From the NCBI GenBank assembly GCA_030526045.1, contig JAUNDN010000003.1, forward strand, positions 40,979-104,978: 64,000 nt of DNA. Reading direction: 5' to 3'. A model generated the notes under the pieces. That model was not told the DNA's origin. It searched no databases and saw only the letters and a list, made by a program, of their open reading frames with translations. This DNA is from Bacillota bacterium. GTDB taxonomy: Bacteria; Bacillota; Clostridia; Lachnospirales; Lachnospiraceae. The position numbers were made by a program, and so were the translations under genes. Positions 50,852 through 59,350 of the stretch are shown here, piece after piece (positions within the stretch are counted from its first letter, which is position 1; each line of letters begins with the position of its first letter).

Positions 50852-51982
50852 CTATTTACGTGTATAATCTACAAAGCTGATAATGTATGATGCATCATTC
50901 TCAACTCCGTCAATTTCCTGATTGACAGCATATTTCCACAGTCGGAACTGATAAGGATAATCCGGAATCGCAGATTGATCCGACAGCATAACATCGTATT
51001 CGGGGAGCAGCTCCTCCGGCAAAAGCTCCGTCAGCAGCCAGGATTTGTCTCCATAAAGAAGGGCACGGTAGCCCTCATTTTCTATTGTAGACAAAAATGC
51101 CTGTGCAATCTCCGTCTTATCCTCTTCATTAAGAATATCAATCCGGGCATCATCATTTGTGATATGTTCCATTTCGAAAACCACCGGATAATGAATCTGA
51201 TAGGGAACCAGATTGCTGACAACGAACATTGCCTCATCCACCGCCTCCTGTACTGTTACCGCCTGAGAAAAGAAGGAAACTCCCACCTCAAGTCCGGCAT
51301 TTAACGCATCTGTAATATTGGCCACGAAGCTTTCATCCAGTGTAACGACTCCGCTCTCATATCCCCGGCTTCCAAGCCGCAGAATAACGAAATCAATTCC
51401 GTTCTCTTTCAGGAATTTAAAGTCCACCTTTCCACTGTTTTGGGACAGATCAACACCAAGAAAGGAGCACTTCTCCCCGTCCGCATAATAGGTCATCTTT
51501 CCATTGATAATCTTTATGTTGGTAATGTCATAGGTATTCAAAGGGATATCCTTTGAAATCTCGATCCATTCCTCTTTTCCATCCTTATCCGTCACCTTGG
51601 TATGCTTTCCGTCCTTTGCTTTTTCCTCATCAGTTGGCTCTGCATCGGGAGTCGGGGATGGACTTGGAGTAGGCTCTGCCTCTATGAAGGTTTCATTATT
51701 CTGATACATATTCCAAAAATCAAGGTCTTCTGCGCGCAGCTTATTCTCCCTGTAAAGAGCTTCAATATCTTCCTGCCCTTCTGCAAATTGTACTTCCGCT
51801 GTAGGAGTGGGAGACGCGGTGGGCTTTGCTGCCTTATTCTTAGCGTTGCCGGAACCGTTTCTGTTCATGTTGGCGGCAAAAACAACTGCAAGAATGATCA
51901 GTACAAAAGCTGACACCGCAACTATCGTATAAATTACCGGCATTCCCATGCCGCTTTCTTCTTCATCACCGGGTAACCGCAT
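50852..51982 (-). CDS. Membrane-anchored GH25-like (lysozyme fold) protein
   Basis: 376 residues: short cytosolic tail, one membrane span (about 16-38), a Thr/Ser/Pro linker with acidic inserts (about 48-150), then a GH25 domain (about 170-376). GVDLSQNSGKVDF gives the first conserved Asp, and PVVFEMEH corresponds to the DxE catalytic strand, here reading ExE. The end RLWKYAVNQEIDGVENDASY matches the GH25 C-terminal strand. GH25 enzymes cleave MurNAc-GlcNAc bonds. The Asp-to-Glu change leaves activity uncertain. Convergent with the AP2/HNH-like gene, with seven bases between stops. Confidence 0.85.
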   Translation of the reverse strand: MRLPGDEEESGMGMPVIYTIVAVSAFVLIILAVVFAANMNRNGSGNAKNKAAKPTASPTPTAEVQFAEGQEDIEALYRENKLRAEDLDFWNMYQNNETFIEAEPTPSPSPTPDAEPTDEEKAKDGKHTKVTDKDGKEEWIEISKDIPLNTYDITNIKIINGKMTYYADGEKCSFLGVDLSQNSGKVDFKFLKENGIDFVILRLGSRGYESGVVTLDESFVANITDALNAGLEVGVSFFSQAVTVQEAVDEAMFVVSNLVPYQIHYPVVFEMEHITNDDARIDILNEEDKTEIAQAFLSTIENEGYRALLYGDKSWLLTELLPEELLPEYDVMLSDQSAIPDYPYQFRLWKYAVNQEIDGVENDASYIISFVDYTRK

Positions 51983-52030
51983 ATTTCTTCTCCGTTTTTC
52001 TTTTCAAATCCGTTTCAAAACTATATAATA

Positions 52031-52059
52031 ACTATACATGAAATGAAATCCTAATACAA
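52031..52059 (-). promoter_or_regulatory. Promoter of the GH25-like gene
   Basis: TTGTAT (52054-52059) and TATAGT (52031-52036) on the minus strand, 17 bases apart, within the 120-bp gap shared with divergent apbE. Confidence 0.6.
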
Positions 52060-52102
52060 TTGAAATTCATCCAAAATTGTTTTTCACTTTTGAGGTACTT
52101 TT

Positions 52103-53110
52103 ATGCACGTTCACTTATCTCTTTTTCACATAAAATGTAATCGCTTAAGATTTCCGGTTCTATACTTGGTCCCTTTTATTGTACTTTTTCTTACAGGCTG
52201 CAGCAAACGCCTTCAACCGGTTTCCGCTACCGGTTTTTATTATGATACAGTAATTACCATTACACTCTATGACCCGGACAGTAAACCGCTTCTTGATGAG
52301 TGTATGCAGCTTGCTTCACACTACGAAAACCTCTTTAGCCCTGCCATAGAAGGCAGTGACATTCAAAGGATCAACGCAAATCCCGGAAGCTTTGTGACTG
52401 TGGATGATGATACTCTTACCCTAATCAAAACAGCGCTTTCTTATGCAGAACGCTCAGACGGTATCGTAACCCCTTCCATCGGTGCACTTTCTTCTCTTTG
52501 GAATTTCGGTTCTGACAATACACAACAAATACCCGTCCAGACGGCAATTGAAAATGCCCTTGCGCACATCGATTATAGATGCATTGAGGTCAAGGGGAAC
52601 CAGGTCCGGTTGACCGATCCTGATGCAAGTATTGACCTTGGCTTCATTGCCAAGGGCTTTATTGCCGATTGCATGAAGGAATATCTGCTCTCTGAGGGTG
52701 TGACCTCCGGTCTCATCAATTTGGGTGGTAACCTTGTAGCGATAGGATCAAAGCCCGATGGAGGACCATTTAAAATCGGCATACAAAAGCCCTTTGAGTC
52801 ATCGGGAACTGCAGCCCTGACTCTGGATCTTACCGATATCAGTGTGGTTTCCTCCGGCAACTACGAACGATACTTTCTGCAAAATGGTGTACTCTATCAC
52901 CACATTCTCTCTGTTGAAACAGGATATCCGGTTAAAAGTGGTCTTTCTCAAGTGACCATCCTATGTACAGACTCTACTGCGGCAGATGCACTCTCTACGC
53001 TATGCTTTACTCTCGGATACGAAAAAGCCGTCCGGCTGCTTGAAGAGTACCCTGATGTACAGGCAGTCTTCATCACAGAGGACGGTCAGATTCTTTATCA
53101 CAATTTTTAG
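52103..53110 (+). CDS. apbE: FAD:protein FMN transferase
   Basis: 335 residues. Lipoprotein signal peptide with lipobox FLTGC (Cys at about 33), so it is anchored outside the membrane. ApbE signatures: GFYYDTVITITLYD, DGIVTPSIGALSSLWNFG, DLGFIAKGFIADCM, INLGGNLVAIG and SSGNYERYF, plus TDSTAADALST near the end. It covalently attaches FMN to Thr in S/TGAT-type motifs, and two such acceptors (RnfD and RnfG) are encoded just beyond it. It converges on the Rnf operon's last gene with four bases between stop codons and no terminator. Confidence 0.96.
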   Translation: MHVHLSLFHIKCNRLRFPVLYLVPFIVLFLTGCSKRLQPVSATGFYYDTVITITLYDPDSKPLLDECMQLASHYENLFSPAIEGSDIQRINANPGSFVTVDDDTLTLIKTALSYAERSDGIVTPSIGALSSLWNFGSDNTQQIPVQTAIENALAHIDYRCIEVKGNQVRLTDPDASIDLGFIAKGFIADCMKEYLLSEGVTSGLINLGGNLVAIGSKPDGGPFKIGIQKPFESSGTAALTLDLTDISVVSSGNYERYFLQNGVLYHHILSVETGYPVKSGLSQVTILCTDSTAADALSTLCFTLGYEKAVRLLEEYPDVQAVFITEDGQILYHNF

Positions 53111-53114
53111 CCAT

Positions 53115-54158
53115 TTATTCTGTCACGGAAACCTCTCCTGCCAATACTCTTTTGTAGTCTTCGAGGTTTTTTACAAGAAGAGCAGGTGTATCAAGTCCGT
53201 ATGGGCACTTGCTCTTACATTGGTTGCAGTGTAGACAGTTCTCAATTTTCTTCATCTTCTCTTGTGCTTCCTGGGTCAACTGCACCTTTGATGGAGATCT
53301 GCGAAGGAGCAGAGACATTCTTGCACAGTTATTGATTTCTATCCCTACTGGGCACGGCATACAGTAGCCACAGCCCCGGCAGAAATCACCGGATAATTCT
53401 TCCTTATCCTTTTCAATCAGATGCTTTATTTCCTCACTCATTACAGGTGGATTCTGAATATAGGATAAAAATTCATCCAGTTCCTTTTCCCTCTGTACAC
53501 CCCAGATTGGCAATACATTCTCATACTGTGCCGCATGGGCATAGGCGGCGGCAGAATTGGTAATCAGTCCTCCCGACAAAGCCTTCATGGCAATAAAGCC
53601 CATGTCCGCCTTCTTACAGTCCTCTACCAGCTCCTCCTCCTTGTTTGTTGCAAGATAACAGAAGGGAAACTGTAAGGTTTCATACAGTCCACTCGCAATC
53701 GCTTCCCTGGCAACGCCCAGTCTGTGATTGGTAATGCCGATATGACGGATCTTCCCTGACTTTTTCGCCTCCATTGCCGCGTCATACAGTCCGCTTTCAT
53801 CTCCCGGTTTCGGGCAAAACTCCGGATTGTGAAACTGATAAATATCAATATAGTCTGTCTTCAGATTGGCAAGACTCTGCTCCAAATCCTTTTTCATCGC
53901 CTCGCCTGTTTTTGCTCCCGACTTTGTTGCTATATAGAGGGATTCCCTGACACCTTCAAAGGCGAGTCCCAGCTTATGCTCACTGTCGCTGTAGGCTCTT
54001 GCCGTATCAAAGAAACGGATTCCGCCTTCATAGGCCTTCCTGAGAAGGTGAACTGCTGCTTCATCACTAATTCTCTGGATTGGCAGAGCACCAAAGCCGT
54101 TTTTATTCACAACAATTCCCGTGCTTCCCAATCTTACATTTACGCTGTTTTCTCCCAT
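53115..54158 (-). CDS. Aldo/keto reductase with C-terminal ferredoxin domain
   Basis: 347 residues. An AKR barrel (about 10-265): FDTARAYSDSEHKLG supplies Asp and Tyr, ATKSG the Lys, and YQFHNPEF the His of the usual tetrad. A C-terminal module (about 270-335) has CRGCGYCMPC and CLHCNQCKSKCPYG, two 4Fe-4S-type clusters. Such fusions are common in anaerobes and may take electrons from ferredoxin rather than NADPH. It starts 22 bp after rnfB on the same strand, so it is probably the last gene of the Rnf operon, a link that fits ferredoxin-dependent chemistry but is not proof. Substrate unknown. Confidence 0.92.
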   Translation of the reverse strand: MGENSVNVRLGSTGIVVNKNGFGALPIQRISDEAAVHLLRKAYEGGIRFFDTARAYSDSEHKLGLAFEGVRESLYIATKSGAKTGEAMKKDLEQSLANLKTDYIDIYQFHNPEFCPKPGDESGLYDAAMEAKKSGKIRHIGITNHRLGVAREAIASGLYETLQFPFCYLATNKEEELVEDCKKADMGFIAMKALSGGLITNSAAAYAHAAQYENVLPIWGVQREKELDEFLSYIQNPPVMSEEIKHLIEKDKEELSGDFCRGCGYCMPCPVGIEINNCARMSLLLRRSPSKVQLTQEAQEKMKKIENCLHCNQCKSKCPYGLDTPALLVKNLEDYKRVLAGEVSVTE

Positions 54159-54180
54159 ATCGAGCTCTTCTCCTGTATTT

Positions 54181-54978
54181 TTAGTGCATTACAATCGACT
54201 TTCTGGGACATTTCTCCATGCAGACGCCGCAGCCTTCACACTTGTCATAGTCAATGGTCGCATTAAAATCAGTTACCTCTACTGCCTGGACGGGACAGTT
54301 TTTCTTACACAGCTGACAACCGATACAGCCTACAGTACAGTCCTTCATCGTAACCGGACCCTTGTCCTTAGAGCTGCATGCTACCGTATATTTGGCATCA
54401 TAGGGAATCAGTGATATCAGATGTTTCGGACAAACCTCCACACACTTCCCGCAAGCCTTACATTTTTCCTTATCCACCACTGCTACACCGCTCACAACGT
54501 GAATTGCGTCAAAGGGGCACACCTGTACGCAGGTTCCGTATCCCAGACAACCGTAATTACAACTCTTTGCGCCTCCATTTGGCACAAAGGAGAGCATACG
54601 ACAATCTTCAATTCCTGTATACTCATAATCAAGGGTCGTCTTATCACAATCACCCTGACACTGTACATAGGCTGTCATCCTGGTGGTTTCTCCGGCTTCC
54701 ACACCCATGATTCCGGCAATAACCTTTCCGACCGTTTCTCCGCCAACCGGACAGGCATTTACCGCAGCCTCTCCTTTGGCAATGGCAGCTGCAAGACCGC
54801 TACAACCCGGAAAACCGCATCCGCCACAATTATTTCCAGGAAGAGCTGCAAGAACAGCCTCTTCCTTCTCATCAACCTCAACCTTAAATTTAATGGCAGC
54901 AATTCCGAGGAACAGACCAATAAACAGTCCGACGCCTCCCACAACGGCAACCGCAAGTAAAACTCCTGTTATATTCAT
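54181..54978 (-). CDS. rnfB: Rnf complex subunit B (ferredoxin-like iron-sulfur protein)
   Basis: 265 residues. An N-terminal membrane span (about 4-27), a CGGCGFPGC-type cluster region (about 52-60), then four cysteine groups CGTCVQVCP / CKACGKCVEVCP / CIGCQLCKKNCP / CEGCGVCMEKCP for 4Fe-4S clusters. RnfB is the presumed entry point for electrons from ferredoxin into the Rnf complex. GGGGGTGAG precedes the start; rnfA ends 13 bp upstream. Confidence 0.97.
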   Translation of the reverse strand: MNITGVLLAVAVVGGVGLFIGLFLGIAAIKFKVEVDEKEEAVLAALPGNNCGGCGFPGCSGLAAAIAKGEAAVNACPVGGETVGKVIAGIMGVEAGETTRMTAYVQCQGDCDKTTLDYEYTGIEDCRMLSFVPNGGAKSCNYGCLGYGTCVQVCPFDAIHVVSGVAVVDKEKCKACGKCVEVCPKHLISLIPYDAKYTVACSSKDKGPVTMKDCTVGCIGCQLCKKNCPVQAVEVTDFNATIDYDKCEGCGVCMEKCPRKSIVMH

Positions 54979-54991
54979 ATCTGCTCACCCC

Positions 54992-55570
54992 CTACAGCAA
55001 TCCGGAAAATCCGCAGAAGGCAATTGCCATAAGTCCTGCACTCACCAGAACAATCGGCATTCCCTTGAAGGATTCCGGAATATCATTGTATTCCATTTTT
55101 TCTCTGATACCTGCCAGGATCACAATAGAAATGGTAAAGCCCACTGCTGTAGCAAATCCGTTCACAATACCGGCAAGAATTCCATAATTTTTCTGTACAT
55201 TCGTAAGAGCCACGCCAAGCACTGCGCAGTTGGTCGTGATCAGCGGTAAGTAAACACCAAGTGCCTGATACAGTGCTTTCATAAATTTCTTAAGAAACAT
55301 TTCCACAAACTGTACCAACGCGGCAATTACAAGAATAAATACGATCGTCTGTAAATAAGTCAGGTCAAAGGGAACCAGAATAAACTTGTAAATCAATCCC
55401 GCAACCGCAGATGCCAGTGTAATGACAAATATAACCGCTGTTCCCATTCCGGCAGCCGTTTCTGTCTTCTTAGAAACACCAAGGAAGGGACATAATCCCA
55501 AAAACTGACTCAGGACAACATTGCTGACCAGAGAGGATGAAATCAATATAATAAGCAATTCCTTAATCAT
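54992..55570 (-). CDS. rnfA: Rnf complex subunit A (integral membrane)
   Basis: 192 residues with six membrane spans. SSSLVSNVVLSQFLGLCPFLGVSKK and LPLITTNCAVLGVAL are RnfA/NqrE signatures, including the cysteines that bind the membrane 2Fe-2S cluster with RnfE. Its ATG overlaps the end of rnfE by eight bases. Confidence 0.97.
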   Translation of the reverse strand: MIKELLIILISSSLVSNVVLSQFLGLCPFLGVSKKTETAAGMGTAVIFVITLASAVAGLIYKFILVPFDLTYLQTIVFILVIAALVQFVEMFLKKFMKALYQALGVYLPLITTNCAVLGVALTNVQKNYGILAGIVNGFATAVGFTISIVILAGIREKMEYNDIPESFKGMPIVLVSAGLMAIAFCGFSGLL

Positions 55571-56324
55571 TCTTTTCTTCCTCCTTTTCTATTGCTGTCT
55601 CTTCTTTCGGTTCTTCTGCTTTTGTATTTTCATCATAAAAACGTTTACTGCAGCCGGCTTCGGAACAATTCATACAATCTGAACTGCAACCGGAACCAAC
55701 CTTCGACATATCCCTGCCCTTCCTTTCTCCTGCAAGCTTAACATTATTCTGGATTGCCGTAAGTGCGGCAAGAACAAAGAAAGCACCGGGAGCAAGAACA
55801 AAGATACTACAGGGAACATAGCTTTCAGGCATCACGGCATAACCAAAAACTTCACCGGCACCAAGCAGCTCTCTCACTGCACCTATAACGGTAAGTGCCA
55901 GCGTGAAACCGAGTCCCATGCCGATTCCGTCAAACAGAGAGGAAATCACACCGTTTTTGGATGCATAGGCTTCCGCTCTTCCAAGGATAATACAGTTTAC
56001 TACGATCAGCGGAATGTAAAGTCCCAGCGCATCATAAAGAAAAGGAATATATGCCTTCAAAAGCAACTCCACTACAGTCACAAAGGAGGCAATGATCACG
56101 ATAAATGCAGGAATCCTTACCTTGTCAGGTATAACCTTCCGAAGCAGGGAAATGAACATATTGCTGAGGGCTAGCACAACCATGGTAGTAAGTCCCATCC
56201 CCATTCCGTTTATCGCCGATGTGGTAACCGCCAGGGTAGGACACATTCCAAGCATCAATACAAAAGTAGGATTTTCTTTGACAAGTCCGTTTACCAGACG
56301 TTCCAATACACTATTTTGCTTCAT
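55563..56324 (-). CDS. rnfE: Rnf complex subunit E with Cys-rich C-terminal extension
   Basis: 253 residues. Six membrane spans in the first 200 residues, with NPTFVLMLGMCPTLAVTTSA and YIPLIVVNCIILGRAEAYASKN, the RnfE/NqrD signatures that pair with RnfA. Beyond the normal end (about residue 200) it carries a tail of about 50 residues with CSSDCMNCSEAGC (four or more cysteines) followed by an acidic stretch ending EKEEEKND. The tail should be cytosolic and might bind a metal or cluster. Overlaps rnfG by 14 bases. Confidence 0.96.
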   Translation of the reverse strand: MKQNSVLERLVNGLVKENPTFVLMLGMCPTLAVTTSAINGMGMGLTTMVVLALSNMFISLLRKVIPDKVRIPAFIVIIASFVTVVELLLKAYIPFLYDALGLYIPLIVVNCIILGRAEAYASKNGVISSLFDGIGMGLGFTLALTVIGAVRELLGAGEVFGYAVMPESYVPCSIFVLAPGAFFVLAALTAIQNNVKLAGERKGRDMSKVGSGCSSDCMNCSEAGCSKRFYDENTKAEEPKEETAIEKEEEKND

Positions 56325-56934
56325 AACCGCTACCTCCTAACTGCGTCTGGAAATAGTACAGACCGCCGTTGACTGCAGTTGTAACCGCGTTGGTCGTAAT
56401 TGTCGCACCACTGATTGCATCAATCTGATTGTCTGCAACTGAGCCTGATTTGGTATAGGTAAAGCTGGGAAAATTCTTGTTTGCAAATTGCGGCTTCAGA
56501 ACCTCCTCTGCCTTCATTCCAAGACCGGCAGTTTCTGAAATACTCAGAATAGAAATACCATTCAATGTTCCGTCTGTACAAATGCCCATAGTAAAGGTGA
56601 TGTCTCCGCCATATCCCTCATGGCTTGTTACGGTAAGCACATAGCCAAGCAGCGCCCCGTCCTTATCCAGTGCTTCAAGGACATTTTTCACTTCAACCAT
56701 TTCAAAACCGGCCTCGCTAAAATCATTCTGCCATTCCGTATCCTCCGGCATTGACTCTGTAAGCAGGGAAAAATCAGATGCTGACGGGAACACTTCCGCA
56801 TAAGCTTCTTTTGCCGCCTTTTCTTCAGCCAACGCAATCGGTTCTTTGGTAACCTGATAAACTACTCCCAGGATCAACCCGGCAAACAATGTAATCACAA
56901 AAAGGACGGCCGCATCTTTTATCATATTTTTCAT
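56311..56934 (-). CDS. rnfG: Rnf complex subunit G (FMN-binding)
   Basis: 207 residues. One N-terminal membrane span (about 7-27) and an extracytoplasmic FMN_bind domain (about 90-200). AISGATITTNAVT contains the SGAT(I)T acceptor site whose threonine receives FMN from ApbE, encoded nearby. LSISETAGLGMKAEE is also typical. Overlaps rnfD by four bases. Confidence 0.97.
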   Translation of the reverse strand: MKNMIKDAAVLFVITLFAGLILGVVYQVTKEPIALAEEKAAKEAYAEVFPSASDFSLLTESMPEDTEWQNDFSEAGFEMVEVKNVLEALDKDGALLGYVLTVTSHEGYGGDITFTMGICTDGTLNGISILSISETAGLGMKAEEVLKPQFANKNFPSFTYTKSGSVADNQIDAISGATITTNAVTTAVNGGLYYFQTQLGGSGYEAK

Positions 56935-57863
56935 GCTCTTTCCCCTCCTTTTCCAAATGCCTTCGGCATGGTGATTTTCTCAATCAGAGGCACCAGAAGG
57001 TTGCCCAGGATAATCGCATACGAAACACCCTCTGCGGAAGGACCGAAGATACGGAAAATACCGGTAAGCAGTCCCAAAATGATTCCATACAAATACTGAC
57101 CGTTCTTCGTCACCGGTCTTGTCACATAATCCGTTGCCATAAAGAAAGCCCCCAGCATCAGACCGCCACCCGCAAGATGCGCACTGATAAATGCAGGATC
57201 AAATCCATGTCCTCCAAACAGAGTAATAAAAATGACAAAGGTCACGATGTAGCTTCCGGGCACCTTTAAATCAATAACTCCAAGCAGAATTAGGAAGCAG
57301 GCTCCGATCACAATCGCAATCATGGAGGTTTCACCAATGGTTCCTGCCGTCTTTCCAATTACCATATCCAGAATATTAACGCTCTCTCCTGACTTCAGGC
57401 TGGCAAGCGGAGTAGGTCCCGTGTAAGCATCACATTCAAAATTACACATAATGGAGGTATAGGAAATCAGCAGAAAACACCTTGCACCCAGTGCAGGGTT
57501 CATGAAATTCTGCCCCAGACCTCCGAACAACATCTTAACAACCAGAATCGCAAACACACCACCCACAACACCAATCCACCAGGGTGCAGATGCAGGAAGG
57601 TTAAGTGCCAGTAAAAGTCCCGTAACCACTGCTGAGAAATCGCCGATGGTCACCTTTTTATGCATTAGTTTTTCATAGATCAATTCTGTCAGCACCGTAG
57701 TCGCTACAGTCACCAAAATTAATATCAGCGCATCTAATCCGAAGTTATAGATCCCAAAGCCTGCTGCAGGAAGCAATGCAATTACTACGGCAAACATAAT
57801 ACTGCTGGTAGTAACCTTAGACCTGATATGGGGATTAGATGACACTTTCATCAAATCGCTCAT
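56931..57863 (-). CDS. rnfD: Rnf complex subunit D (membrane flavoprotein)
   Basis: 310 residues with about nine membrane spans. SSNPHIRSKVTTSSIMFAVV at the start and DYVTRPVTKNGQYLYGI are RnfD/NqrB landmarks; TGPTPLASLKSGE holds the threonine matching the covalent FMN site (SGATPLA in Vibrio), with Pro replacing Ala. RnfD is thought to carry the ion path. It begins 12 bp after rnfC. Confidence 0.96.
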   Translation of the reverse strand: MSDLMKVSSNPHIRSKVTTSSIMFAVVIALLPAAGFGIYNFGLDALILILVTVATTVLTELIYEKLMHKKVTIGDFSAVVTGLLLALNLPASAPWWIGVVGGVFAILVVKMLFGGLGQNFMNPALGARCFLLISYTSIMCNFECDAYTGPTPLASLKSGESVNILDMVIGKTAGTIGETSMIAIVIGACFLILLGVIDLKVPGSYIVTFVIFITLFGGHGFDPAFISAHLAGGGLMLGAFFMATDYVTRPVTKNGQYLYGIILGLLTGIFRIFGPSAEGVSYAIILGNLLVPLIEKITMPKAFGKGGERA

Positions 57864-57875
57864 GAACTTTTCCTC

Positions 57876-59192
57876 CTACTTTTTCTTCTTTGCAAGTTGC
57901 ATCTTACGCATGGATTTAATCACCTGGGTAAGCGGACGCTTTGCCGGACAGACATAACTGCAACAGCCACACTCACAGCATTCCATCCCATTATTCTTAA
58001 CAAAGGCTTCTTCTTCATAATGTTCTGCATAATCAGCAAGCTTTCTGGGAACGACTCTTCCCGGGCAAACTTCCACGCACTTACCGCAGTTAATGCAGGC
58101 ACTTGGCTCCATGGCGGACACTTCATCCTTTGTCATGCAAAGTAATGCCGAGGAGGTTTTCGTCGTCGGAACATCCAGATCAAAAATACCAAATCCCATC
58201 ATAGGACCACCGGAGACTACTTTGACAGGAGGTTCCTTAAAGCCACCGGCTTCTTCAATCAATTCATGATAGTTGGTACCAATTCTCACTTTAAAGTTCT
58301 GAGGATTTGCAACAGCGTCACCGGTTACGGTAACGATTCTGTACATCAGTGGTTTCCCCTCTATCACCGCATTATAAATTGCTATTACGGTATCCACATT
58401 ATTCACCACACAGCCTGCGTCTGCCGGAAGCATGGATGAATTGATTGCACGTCCGGTAGTGGCATAAATCAGCTGTCTTTCTGAGCCCTGCGGATATTTC
58501 GTCTTAAGAGCCTTAACTGTAATCTTATTTTCATTTCTGGTCAAATATTTTAATCTTGTAATACAATCCGGCTTATTGTCCTCTACTGCCAGAATTCCTC
58601 TGGCATTCTCAAAAAGGCTTAACGAAACCTTAAGTCCTCCGATCAGACGTTCCGGCTCCTCAAGCATCTTTCGATAGTCCGAAGTCAGATACGGTTCACA
58701 TTCCGCACAGTTTACAATCACATATTCTATCTTTTCAGGCTCCTTCGGAGAAAGCTTTACGGCTGTAGGGAATCCGGCTCCACCCATACCGACAATACCG
58801 GCTTCCCTGATCATTTCGATTTTATCTTCTCTGGTAAGCTCTTCAAAGGGTTTCACCGGTGTCCATTCCACTTCCTCATAAAGACCGTCATTCTCAACAA
58901 CGATACTCATTACATTATCCCCGGTCACCACTCTTCTGGGTTCAATCGCCTTAACGGTCCCGGAAACTGTCGCGTATATCGGCGCTGATACAAAGCCGCC
59001 TGCTTCTGCAATCTTCTGCCCGGTTAAGACCTTGTCCCCTTTCTTAACGATTGGCTGCGCGGGCGCACCGATGTGCTGGGACAACGGATATACCAGATCC
59101 CCTTTGGGTAAGACCTCCTTAATGGGTTTATCCTTTGATAGGTCTTTTCCGTCATAAGGATGTATTCCTCCCGCAAATGTTAATCTTGCCAT
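57876..59192 (-). CDS. rnfC: Rnf complex subunit C (NADH-binding)
   Basis: 438 residues. GMGGAGFPTAVKL binds NAD(H)/FMN as in NuoF, and CINCGKCVEVCPGR plus CCECGCCSYVCPAKR form two 4Fe-4S clusters near the C-terminus (about 365-420). An N-terminal biotinyl-lipoyl-like part (FAGGIHPYDGKDLS...) precedes. It passes electrons between the complex and NAD+ on the cytosolic side. First gene of rnfCDGEAB; gene order matches Acetobacterium-type operons. Confidence 0.97.
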   Translation of the reverse strand: MARLTFAGGIHPYDGKDLSKDKPIKEVLPKGDLVYPLSQHIGAPAQPIVKKGDKVLTGQKIAEAGGFVSAPIYATVSGTVKAIEPRRVVTGDNVMSIVVENDGLYEEVEWTPVKPFEELTREDKIEMIREAGIVGMGGAGFPTAVKLSPKEPEKIEYVIVNCAECEPYLTSDYRKMLEEPERLIGGLKVSLSLFENARGILAVEDNKPDCITRLKYLTRNENKITVKALKTKYPQGSERQLIYATTGRAINSSMLPADAGCVVNNVDTVIAIYNAVIEGKPLMYRIVTVTGDAVANPQNFKVRIGTNYHELIEEAGGFKEPPVKVVSGGPMMGFGIFDLDVPTTKTSSALLCMTKDEVSAMEPSACINCGKCVEVCPGRVVPRKLADYAEHYEEEAFVKNNGMECCECGCCSYVCPAKRPLTQVIKSMRKMQLAKKKK

Positions 59193-59350
59193 TCTCTACC
59201 CTTCTTTCCATCACATTATTTTCAATCATATTTCGATCTTTTCATCTACTTAAATATACTATTTTTTTGTCGAAAATACTACAGTATTTTTTAAAAATAT
59301 GCTACACTTAACATTGGGAAAAGATATTACCCGTGTTAACGGAGGCAATT

